Source: a virus
DNA: 28,320 bases
Virus record (IMG/VR): IMGVR_UViG_3300031673_000367
Coordinates: 1 to 28,320 of that record
Direction: 5' to 3' (one strand)
The notes under the pieces are model-generated. The model was not told where the DNA came from and made no database searches. It was given only the letters and a program-made list of their open reading frames with translations. The translations under genes and the position numbers were made by a program. Below, in pieces: positions 23,580 through 28,320 of this stretch (positions are counted from its first letter, which is position 1; each line of letters opens with the position of its first letter).

Positions 23580-23819
23580 CTATGCTTCGTATGAGGTGCC
23601 GAGCGCAGCCATGTCACAGGTGGCGGCATAGTCGGTGTCGTCCAACGCGGTGTTGGCCGCATCGGCATCGAGCTTTGCCGTCAGGGTAGCGATGGACGTT
23701 TTGGCCGCCGCCAGATCATCCACGATGCTGACCAGGACGTTTCTGAGATTGGCCTTGCCACTTGAGCTGGCGGAACCTTCACCGGCTTTGCCGAATGTTT
23801 TGCTGATCACAGCTGACAT
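23580..23819 (-). CDS. Small Ala-rich helical protein, unknown function
   Basis: The product is 79 residues from the ATG at 23819, chosen because AGGAGG lies seven bases before it. An in-frame TTG six bases earlier touches that site and was rejected. The N-terminus is flexible (KAGEGSASSSGKANLRN), followed by a long helix (VSIVDDLAAAKTSIATLTAKLDADAANT) and a short DDTDYAATCD end. Its gene is the first after a 244-base gap that contains promoter-like signals, and it leads the packaging operon. A small helical oligomer such as a head accessory is possible; no family is recognised. Confidence 0.6.
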   Translation of the reverse strand: MSAVISKTFGKAGEGSASSSGKANLRNVLVSIVDDLAAAKTSIATLTAKLDADAANTALDDTDYAATCDMAALGTSYEA

Positions 23820-24063
23820 TTTCAATCCTCCTAATTGTGTTGGGAGACATACTCTATCACGATGTCAGTATTCTAATGTACGTTATGTTTGAAAGGAAAG
23901 TCCTTTTTTGAAAGGATGTGTTAGCAGGCCAATCGTTCATACTTTTGATAGACACAAAATGTGTCGCTCCGAAAGAAGATGTAGCGGAATGGCTGGTAAA
24001 TGCTAATTCAGCCGCAATTCTGAAAAGATGTCGGCCCAGTAGAGTCTTTCAGGAGATAACAAA
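23820..24063. promoter_or_regulatory. Divergent control region between packaging operon and a plus-strand gene
   Basis: For the minus strand, TAGAAT (23870-23875) within ACATTAGAAT is a candidate -10, 51 bases before the ATG at 23819. ATGTGT with GCAGGCC beside it (plus reading, 23916-23921) lies 40 bases further upstream. Between them is a palindrome AAAGGA-AAG-TCCTTT (23892-23906), and the 9-mer TTTGAAAGG is repeated at 23888 and 23907. A 15-base palindrome GACACA-AAA-TGTGTC lies at 23951-23965. The plus-strand gene has AGGAG at 24051-24055. No convincing plus-strand -35/-10 pair was found. Confidence 0.4.
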
Positions 24064-24357
24064 ATGAGCAACGAGCACCTGAATCACGAACATGTGGCTG
24101 TGGCGAGCATCTTGGCCGCTTGCAAAACCATCCTGACTGATTGTGGGGACTTTGATTCCAAGGTCGTGTTGTCTGCGCGCCAACTTGAAACCTTGGGCTG
24201 TACAGCGCTGACGCTGGGCACGATTGTGCTGGGTTTGAAACGTCCGCCGGACAACTCATTCGAGGACAGAGCCCGAACTGAATTGGCCTTGGCTGCTATC
24301 GCCCGCCTTGCCCGCCTCTGCGACCGTTTGACGGAATCCGAGACATTGGACCTGTGA
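24064..24357 (+). CDS. Plus-strand small protein of unknown function
   Basis: This 97-residue protein is the only well-supported gene on the plus strand. The start has AGGAG at eight-base spacing. The sequence begins with a His-rich segment (NEHLNHEHVAVASILAACK), has a middle part SARQLETLGCTALTLGTIVLGL that could be a short helix pair, and ends in a helix AALAAIARLARLCDR-like stretch (residues 74-90) with a short acidic tail. It may form a small helical bundle. Its last 62 bases overlap the end of a minus-strand gene, so the two messages are complementary there. Its location, opposite to the virion genes and next to a regulatory region, would suit an early or regulatory gene. No DNA-binding motif is clear. 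Confidence 0.6.
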   Translation: MSNEHLNHEHVAVASILAACKTILTDCGDFDSKVVLSARQLETLGCTALTLGTIVLGLKRPPDNSFEDRARTELALAAIARLARLCDRLTESETLDL

Positions 24358-24649
24358 ACTCCAAGGCAAGCTCTTCGCCATCTTCAACTTTGCCTTGTGC
24401 GCCTTGGCCCATGATCTCATTGATCAAGAACACGCCAGTGTCCTCTTCACTCCCCTGCTCGTTCACTCGGTGAGCCTTTACCAAAGACACCACCGCCGGG
24501 AATCCGTCACCAGTCGACTTTTTGCGCCTGCGATAGCCGCGCTCAATCAGCATACGTGACTTCAACACAGCACGCTCTGCCAATTGAGTCAAGGACTCAA
24601 ACCCCATTATCACACTTTGATACAGTTCTGCTTCTTTTGTGTCACTCAT
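24296..24649 (-). CDS. Hypothetical protein, 3' end overlaps plus-strand gene
   Basis: This 117-residue protein overlaps the upstream gene by eight bases. The N-terminal half is helical (AELYQSVIMGFESLTQLAERAVLKSRML), followed by a basic stretch RGYRRRKKSTGDGFP and a strand-rich part (GVFLINEIMGQGAQG). The final 21 residues (from about FTGPMSRI) are translated from the antisense of the plus-strand gene and are Gly/Arg-rich, which suggests that the original end was further upstream or that the reading frame was extended after the plus gene arrived. A helical, basic small protein this close to terminase could be a small-terminase candidate, but nothing specific shows it. Confidence 0.5.
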   Translation of the reverse strand: MSDTKEAELYQSVIMGFESLTQLAERAVLKSRMLIERGYRRRKKSTGDGFPAVVSLVKAHRVNEQGSEEDTGVFLINEIMGQGAQGKVEDGEELALEFTGPMSRIPSNGRRGGQGGR

Positions 24650-24968
24650 CTCTATTCATCTTGACCAGGAATGCTAAGTTGGTGTCCACTTGCTTCAAGG
24701 TTGACTTGAAGTTCAAGACACTCTCCTGCACCACTTTTTCCTGACGTTCAAATGATTGTGCTGTGACGAAGTTTTGCTGGACCCATAGCTTCAGCTCTGA
24801 CGGACATTTGCCCCTGGACTGATTCACATCGTCCATGTTGCTTTTGAGCTTGGCCATATCGGCCGAACTCTGTGCCAATTCACGTTTGGCGAACCATACC
24901 ACCATCCCCAGCAGAACGCTGATGAACGATGATACGGCTGTCACTACATATGGAATCCAACTAGACAA
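24642..24968 (-). CDS. Membrane-anchored coiled-coil protein, TTG start
   Basis: This 108-residue protein uses a TTG start at 24968: the in-frame codon three before it is the stop of the upstream gene, and the next Met (residue 22) would cut through the membrane segment. Residues 4-27 form one hydrophobic segment (around IPYVVTAVSSFISVLLGMVVWF), followed by KRE and then a helix with coiled-coil character (SADMAKLKSNMDDVNQ; FERQEKVVQESVLNFKSTLKQVDTNLAFL). One membrane helix plus a coiled coil is the architecture of inner-membrane spanin-like and tape/holin accessory proteins, but no spanin-specific partner gene is seen. The ribosome binding site (GGAGG) is 13 bases away, longer than ideal. Confidence 0.5.
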   Translation of the reverse strand: MSSWIPYVVTAVSSFISVLLGMVVWFAKRELAQSSADMAKLKSNMDDVNQSRGKCPSELKLWVQQNFVTAQSFERQEKVVQESVLNFKSTLKQVDTNLAFLVKMNRDE

Positions 24969-24974
24969 TTCAGC

Positions 24975-25187
24975 TCACCATCCTCCACGCTGCTGAATTA
25001 CCTCGCTCACTTCTTTCCGCGCTTCGTGGGCAAGGTTCTTTACCAACTGGAGCCTTTTGCGAATGCGTGTTGCGCACGCCTTCTGTCCTGAACGGAACCT
25101 GCGCACATCGTCTTCCATCTCTGCCAGTGTGGCTTTGATCTTGTCGATTGTGCCCAATATTTCGCCCTCATTCTTTTCATCTGCCAT
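24975..25187 (-). CDS. Histone H1-like (Hc1-type) DNA-binding protein
   Basis: The 70-residue product starts behind AGGAG at seven-base spacing. The N-terminal part is an acidic helix (GTIDKIKATLAEMEDDVRRF), and the second half, ACATRIRKRLQLVKNLAHEARKEV, matches the conserved helix of bacterial histone H1-like Hc1 proteins, which has the pattern 'aGtRvRK.l..lk.lA.eiRkev'. Hc1-type proteins bind and compact DNA. The usual Lys/Ala-rich tail of Hc1 is absent here, and only a short QQRGGW end follows. In a phage this could organise phage DNA before packaging or change host nucleoid structure. The helix motif is seen; the function is inferred. Confidence 0.65.
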   Translation of the reverse strand: MADEKNEGEILGTIDKIKATLAEMEDDVRRFRSGQKACATRIRKRLQLVKNLAHEARKEVSEVIQQRGGW

Positions 25188-25190
25188 ATC

Positions 25191-25427
25191 TCATCTCCTG
25201 TCTTTGGCCAAAGCATCAAGGGCCACACTTGTGCCCTTCAGACGTTCAGCAATATCCTCAATCCCTATCAGCTCGCCAGCCGCGTCACATATTGCGTCTG
25301 CCGCTGGAGGATATGATTCAGCCATGGCAATCAAGCACTCTGTCAAGCCGCCTTCCACTTCCGGCTCTGCGTTATTCAGCAGCAAGTGTGCTTTCCCGTC
25401 CGGATAGACCAACAATGCTATGGTCAT
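25191..25427 (-). CDS. Small acidic hypothetical protein
   Basis: This 78-residue protein overlaps the upstream gene by four bases (ATGA) and the next gene begins three bases after its stop, behind AGGAGAT. It has strand-like segments ALLVYPDGKAHLLLNN, then a helix CLIAMAESYPPAADAICDAAGELIG and a short basic end. The composition is acidic. No motif is recognised; it may work with the neighbouring membrane or H1-like protein. Confidence 0.5.
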   Translation of the reverse strand: MTIALLVYPDGKAHLLLNNAEPEVEGGLTECLIAMAESYPPAADAICDAAGELIGIEDIAERLKGTSVALDALAKDRR

Positions 25428-25930
25428 TCCGCTGCCTTCTGTTCCAGCTGTTTCATTGAAGGCAGCTTCCGTGTCGGTGGTCTTTTGCTCCCTGACGCCG
25501 GCTGCTGTGGTTGTGGATCATCTGGCTTGTCCATGATCCGTTCCAATATCCGCTCCCTGACCGCTGTCTCTTGTCGACGTGAAGCTGTTGTGGCCGGCCT
25601 TGAAGACAACCCTGCTGCGAATCCTCCAAGGTATGACGACATCTTGTTTTCCAGAGCTTTGACCTTCCATGTACAACGCTTTTGGGTGTGGCCAAGCTCA
25701 TCATAAATCTTTTGGATGTCTGAAGACAACTGCTTGATTGTCTTGTCTGTAGCAACATGTGACGCTTTGGCTACAGGCTCTGGAGCCCGTCTGACGGCAA
25801 GCCAAATTGAAAGTCCTGTGGCGCCAAAGGCAGCCAACGCGGTGAGCGCCAGCCCTGTGCCCTTACAGTAATTCAGGAATTTGATTGAGCGTGGGGTCGC
25901 CGCCGTTGGTTCAACGGCACCGGTGTCCAT
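25424..25930 (-). CDS. Single-pass membrane protein with charged coiled-coil region
   Basis: This 168-residue protein has one clear membrane segment at about residues 24-47 (GTGLALTALAAFGATGLSIWLAV), followed by RRAPEP. A helical region from about 62 to 95 (IKQLSSDIQKIYDELGHTQKRCTWKVKALENK) looks like coiled coil, and the C-terminus is Pro/Arg/Lys-rich and probably disordered (DDPQPQQPASGSKRPPTRK). It starts three bases after the J-domain gene. The architecture fits a membrane-anchored accessory such as a spanin-like or superinfection-exclusion protein; there is no lipobox and no partner gene to decide. Unknown function. Confidence 0.55.
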   Translation of the reverse strand: MDTGAVEPTAATPRSIKFLNYCKGTGLALTALAAFGATGLSIWLAVRRAPEPVAKASHVATDKTIKQLSSDIQKIYDELGHTQKRCTWKVKALENKMSSYLGGFAAGLSSRPATTASRRQETAVRERILERIMDKPDDPQPQQPASGSKRPPTRKLPSMKQLEQKAAE

Positions 25931-25933
25931 GCG

Positions 25934-26284
25934 TTACCAAGCACCGGTTGTGGTGGTGGATGTGTTCCACATGCCTGAAGGGCTGCTGTAGAACCTTACG
26001 ATGATGGATGGCGTGACGGGTCGAATCGGCTCAGGCTTCAACGATTTCAAAATTGTGCGAGCCGCGTTGATGGCTTTCATCTGCTCTTCATCGCCACCGC
26101 GATCAGGATGGGCTTCCAGAGCCATCTTTTTGTAGCGTGAATCCAAGAATGCTTGGAATTGATCGACCAGCGCCTGTGCTTCGCCGAAACTCCTCACGCG
26201 ATTGGTCATATGGACCAATGCTCCAAAGTCGTCCAATGCTCCAAAGGTGACCAGAGCTGCGTGAATTTGAACAGGTATCTTCAT
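25934..26284 (-). CDS. J-domain (DnaJ-like) protein
   Basis: This 116-residue protein carries a short J-domain at about residues 36-82: a helix with EAQALVDQFQAFLDSRYKKMALE, the invariant HPD tripeptide (59-61) followed by RGGDEEQMKAINAARTIL. HPD is the contact site for DnaK-type chaperones, so the protein should recruit or stimulate host Hsp70. The N-terminal 35 residues (IHAALVTFGALDDFGALVHM) and the C-terminal part with SIIVRFYSSPSG are not DnaJ-like: no Gly/Phe-rich or zinc region follows. A good promoter is located about 25 bases upstream. Phage J-domain proteins are known from several groups; here it leads a cluster of small genes ahead of the packaging operon. Confidence 0.8.
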   Translation of the reverse strand: MKIPVQIHAALVTFGALDDFGALVHMTNRVRSFGEAQALVDQFQAFLDSRYKKMALEAHPDRGGDEEQMKAINAARTILKSLKPEPIRPVTPSIIVRFYSSPSGMWNTSTTTTGAW

Positions 26285-26308
26285 AATGTCCCGACTGTGG
26301 ATGCATAT

Positions 26309-26337
26309 AGTATACCCTGAAATAGCAAAACAGTTAA
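26309..26337 (-). promoter_or_regulatory. Sigma70-like promoter for the J-domain operon
   Basis: On the minus strand, TTAACT (26332-26337) and TATACT (26309-26314) are separated by exactly 17 bases. The -10 matches five of six consensus bases and the -35 four of six. The start codon at 26284 lies 25 bases downstream of the -10. No strong ribosome binding site is visible in this short leader. Confidence 0.6.
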
Positions 26338-26358
26338 GCGTGATCGAAGGAATGTGTT

Positions 26359-26499
26359 ATGTGCCGTGAAACCGTGCGATTGGTTTCCATCCTACCTTGG
26401 ATTACTTTATCCTACCTGAGCAGTGAGGTGGGTGATACCGAAGCTGATTTGTCAGTCTGGTCGATGGCCTGGTCGCACATCAGCCTTAACTTCACGTGA
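26359..26499 (+). CDS. Possible small plus-strand ORF in the gap
   Basis: A 46-codon frame on the plus strand starts at an ATG with AAGGA seven bases before it and runs to TGA at 26497-26499. The product would be MCRETVRLVS..., with a hydrophobic middle (ILPWITLSYL). It lies in the 234-base gap between the J-domain gene and its upstream neighbour. A pair of 9-bp direct repeats overlaps it, which argues for a regulatory rather than coding purpose. Weak support. Confidence 0.25.
   Translation: MCRETVRLVSILPWITLSYLSSEVGDTEADLSVWSMAWSHISLNFT
26389..26417. repeat. Paired 9-bp direct repeats, 20-bp period
   Basis: ATCCTACCT (plus reading) occurs at 26389-26397 and 26409-26417. The 20-base period puts both copies on the same face of the helix, as for cooperative regulator binding. 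They lie about 50-85 bases upstream of the J-domain promoter. Confidence 0.45.
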
Positions 26500-26518
26500 T
26501 CGCTGACTGAGCATATTG

Positions 26519-27022
26519 CTAAGCGCCTGATTTCTTAGTCTTAAACATTGCACGTATCTCTTCAAGTGTGCCTGTGCTGATCACCTGGCCAGTGGCAATC
26601 TCAACTTCCTGTACCTTGATGTGCTCCACCTTCACCTCGCCCGTATTGAACGCATGAATGTCAATCTTCGGCGGCACGGCCTGGGAGTGATCTGCTGGCT
26701 CTGCCTCCAGCAAAAGCACGGCCTGTCCTTGTCCAGAACGTTGCGCTTCAACCCAAAGCTTGACACTATCCAGTGCACGCTCTGTAAGTGATCCTCCTGA
26801 AACCGTGATAATCATTGAAGGATTGGGATCAACTGGATACATCACTTCTGGAGGTATGGGCGTGGTTGGACAGCATTCGAGCCCGCTCAAGTCTGTGGGC
26901 AGGTTCACCATCATGAGCATGCCTCCACACATAGGCATTTTGCAATTGGTGTCCATCGTGCAGCCTAAATTTGGCTCTGTGTAGATCAAACCGCATACAT
27001 TACAGCTCCATAGGTTCTTCAT
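26519..27022 (-). CDS. Zinc-ribbon-like hypothetical protein
   Basis: This 167-residue protein begins with a cysteine set like a rubredoxin or zinc-ribbon site: CNVCG at 7-11, further Cys at 21 and 27, and PMCGG at 30-34. Further Cys occur at about residues 50-51 (LECCPTT). The middle and end are alpha/beta, with ITVSGGSLTERALDSVKLWVEAQRSG, the strand QAVLLLEAEP, and TGEVKVEHIKVQEVEIATG. The C-terminus ends with a basic helix (LEEIRAMFKTKK). It could bind metal and nucleic acid or another protein. The start has only GGGAAG as a distant ribosome binding site. It follows a protein of unknown function and precedes the gap with the J-domain promoter. Confidence 0.55.
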   Translation of the reverse strand: MKNLWSCNVCGLIYTEPNLGCTMDTNCKMPMCGGMLMMVNLPTDLSGLECCPTTPIPPEVMYPVDPNPSMIITVSGGSLTERALDSVKLWVEAQRSGQGQAVLLLEAEPADHSQAVPPKIDIHAFNTGEVKVEHIKVQEVEIATGQVISTGTLEEIRAMFKTKKSGA

Positions 27023-27056
27023 GGCCAGAGCTTCCCGGCCCGAGCCGCAGCAATGT

Positions 27057-27707
27057 TCATAGCACCACCACCTGTAGTTCCACGGACACCGTCCATGTGT
27101 ATCTTAAATTCATATCAAGGTTGAAGGTGTGTCGCCCGCCTCTTAGCGGTGGCGTGAGCCAAGTCCACGATGCAACCTCTTGGACGCCAGGATGAACGCG
27201 CAACGTGCCCACAAGGTAACCAAGCGGTGAGCCGTCCACCAGCAACGTAAAACGCCCTTCATCGCGCTTGTTCGCTTGTGCATTGACCTTGACTGAGACT
27301 TGTGGCGTGGAGCCCTCGTGCACATCCAACTCCAACCCGCCACCGAAGATGGGCCCTGGGAATTGGATGTCTTTGGCCACGATGCTTTTGGTCTCACACC
27401 TCGGTGGCTTGATGTGGCTGAAGACATCGGCCGCTCTCATATCAATCTCAGCGTTCACGTCAGCAATGCGCTTCGCCGCCGGCTCAAAGATCAACTCTTC
27501 AGCCGCCCTGTTGAGAGCATCTTGAACGAATGGTATGAACACCTGTGGACCATACTGTCGTTGCTTCATGACGCTGAGCAACCGTGTCCGCTCTGAATCC
27601 AAATCCGCTTGGATGGCTTGTTCACGACGTTTCAGCATTGTGAGGAGCTTGACTCTGGCGTGCGAAATGGGCCGGAATCTGTTGCGTATTTCATCAAGTG
27701 TAGGCAA
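27057..27707 (-). CDS. Hypothetical protein with TTG start
   Basis: This 216-residue product is started by a TTG at 27707: AAGGAG is seven bases upstream, and the TTG is the first in-frame start. The N-terminal 110 residues are basic and helical with coiled-coil character (IRNRFRPISHARVKLLTML, EQAIQADLDSERTRLLSVMKQ, RIADVNAEIDMRAADVF). From about 120 the sequence is strand-rich (GGGLELDVHEGSTPQVSVKVNAQAN; GRFTLLVDGSPLGYLVGTLRV; HTFNLDMNLRYTWTVSVELQVV). The two-part architecture is compatible with a virion or fibre-tip protein, but its place ahead of the packaging genes does not confirm that. No known family is recognised. Confidence 0.55.
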   Translation of the reverse strand: MPTLDEIRNRFRPISHARVKLLTMLKRREQAIQADLDSERTRLLSVMKQRQYGPQVFIPFVQDALNRAAEELIFEPAAKRIADVNAEIDMRAADVFSHIKPPRCETKSIVAKDIQFPGPIFGGGLELDVHEGSTPQVSVKVNAQANKRDEGRFTLLVDGSPLGYLVGTLRVHPGVQEVASWTWLTPPLRGGRHTFNLDMNLRYTWTVSVELQVVVL

Positions 27708-27822
27708 CGTCTAACTCCTTGTATCTATTACATAATACCGTATATTGCTCGATGCACATTTTACACCCTCGGAACCTACCCTAAACGACAATAAACTGTG
27801 CAATTATCCGGGCAACTCCTGA
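27708..27822. promoter_or_regulatory. Intergenic leader, weak promoter signals
   Basis: This 115-base gap has AAGGAG (27715-27720) for the TTG-started gene, and an AT-rich centre with TATTAT and TAAAAT hexamers on the minus strand. None has a matching -35 at 16-18 bases. No terminator-like hairpin with a T-run follows the upstream gene. A weak or phage-specific promoter may exist here. Confidence 0.25.
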
Positions 27823-28203
27823 CTATTGCTCTAAAAGTGCACTCAACCTTCCTTCATCGAACACTTCCTTGAACGGCATTGTGTGATCCATGACGATGTA
27901 GCCCATCCTGACATTGCGCCCTGGTACGCTTCTCATCAAAGCGATGTATGCTTGCTCCGGTGTTCTGTGGGCGTAGCACATCAAGGTTGCCCACACCACG
28001 AGCTTTGGACACGGGTCCGTGATTGACAAATCACCTTCCACGAAATCATAGATTGGTTGCATGTCTGTAGCTTGGACGAATGCTTGAAAAAGCTGTGCTG
28101 CTTCCCGTTGTGCCAGCGCCATACGCTCCTGATGGTCTGAACTTGTCCTGGGAGGCTTCACATCGCCTTCCACTGCGATGAGATAACGCCTCATGGTTGT
28201 CAT
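27823..28203 (-). CDS. Hypothetical protein
   Basis: This is a 126-residue protein from the ATG at 28203, which overlaps the preceding stop (ATGA) and has GAGGAG a few bases upstream; a second ATG nine bases later (MRRYLIAVEG) is also possible. The N-terminus begins with a strand (RRYLIAVEGDV), then a helix (ERMALAQREAAQLFQAFVQA), then QPIYDFVEGDL and a hydrophobic KLVVWATLMCYA helix. The C-terminal half has VPGRNVRMGYIVMDH, then a short acidic tail. The start with RYLIAVEGD resembles a small alpha/beta protein; I recognise no family. It precedes a 115-base gap. Confidence 0.5.
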   Translation of the reverse strand: MTTMRRYLIAVEGDVKPPRTSSDHQERMALAQREAAQLFQAFVQATDMQPIYDFVEGDLSITDPCPKLVVWATLMCYAHRTPEQAYIALMRSVPGRNVRMGYIVMDHTMPFKEVFDEGRLSALLEQ

Positions 28204-28320
28204 TCTCTCCTCACATACACTTCCTGTGAGATGTGCTTCAAGCACTCGTCACAAACATAGACCCATTCACGCTTCAAGCCGGCCGCTTGGTCCACAAACA
28301 TCACAGCATCACGATAGGTC
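28200..28320 (-). CDS. C-terminal part of a zinc-knuckle-like small protein (runs off window)
   Basis: The open frame covers the last 39 residues of a gene that begins beyond the window, reading ...MFVDQAAGLKREWVYVCDECLKHISQEVY... with one C-x2-C pair. The end is basic (YVRRE). Its stop overlaps the next start by ATGA. One Cys pair alone cannot define a zinc site; the rest of the gene is outside the window. Confidence 0.5.
   Translation of the reverse strand, partial: TYRDAVMFVDQAAGLKREWVYVCDECLKHISQEVYVRRE

Noticed and set aside
23940-24030. tRNA-like folding in the gap before the plus-strand gene
   Set aside because: Small stems can be drawn (GGCTG/CAGCC), but no acceptor stem, anticodon loop or TTCGA loop in the right order is present.
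1-28320. CRISPR arrays, insertion sequences, attachment sites
   Set aside because: No regularly spaced repeats, transposase text or terminal inverted repeats were seen on reading the window; only short operator-like repeats occur.

Overview
The window is part of the genome of a contractile-tailed double-stranded DNA phage (myovirus morphology) or a prophage of that type. The evidence is a block of virion genes in one orientation: large terminase, portal, Mu F-like minor head protein, XkdF-type prohead protease, scaffold, HK97-fold capsid, fibres, connector and neck proteins, and at the low-coordinate edge the first 389 residues of a tail sheath. No integrase, repressor or tRNA is visible, so lifestyle and host cannot be read from this stretch. 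Shine-Dalgarno sites are strong (AGGAGG/GGAGG types), which fits a bacterial host with ordinary initiation. Nearly everything is on the minus strand, so the genetic order runs from high to low coordinates.

Layout in transcription order. (1) 28320-24296: a run of small accessory genes, including zinc-ribbon-like proteins, a TTG-started protein of unknown role, a J-domain protein behind a good promoter, two small membrane proteins and a histone H1-like (Hc1-type) protein. (2) 24064-24357: one plus-strand gene with its own ribosome binding site, overlapping its minus-strand neighbour tail to tail. (3) 23819-18626: two small proteins of unknown role, large terminase, a small linker gene, portal, and the SPP1 gp7/Mu F-like head protein, joined by ATGA/TGATG overlaps. 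(4) 18613-13425: a 918-residue protein ending in an XkdF-like prohead protease and carrying a central region resembling the LigD 3'-phosphoesterase fold; a scaffold with an in-frame internal start; and the capsid protein. (5) 13318-5115: small head or decoration candidates, two fibre-like proteins with small partners, a membrane protein and a permuted NlpC/P60-like hydrolase. (6) 4927-1: fibre-associated protein, FN3-fused head-tail connector, head-closure candidate, gp10/gpS-like tail completion protein, a protein before the sheath that may be a tail terminator, and the sheath.

Genes are tightly packed, and many junctions are 1- or 4-nt stop/start overlaps that imply translational coupling. 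The few real gaps (4928-5114, 13319-13424, 23820-24063, 26285-26518, 27708-27822) hold the likely control sites: promoter-like sequences, inverted and direct repeats, and a long hairpin after the capsid gene. Two of these gaps share a 10-base -10 region and an upstream ATGTGT/GCAG element at nearly identical spacing, which suggests a phage-specific promoter class.

The most interesting points are the phosphoesterase-like domain inside the prohead protease polypeptide, the nested scaffold start, the apparent beta-domain insertion in the capsid protein, the J-domain and H1-like proteins encoded just ahead of the packaging genes, and the placement of about 8 kb of fibre, membrane and hydrolase genes between capsid and neck genes.
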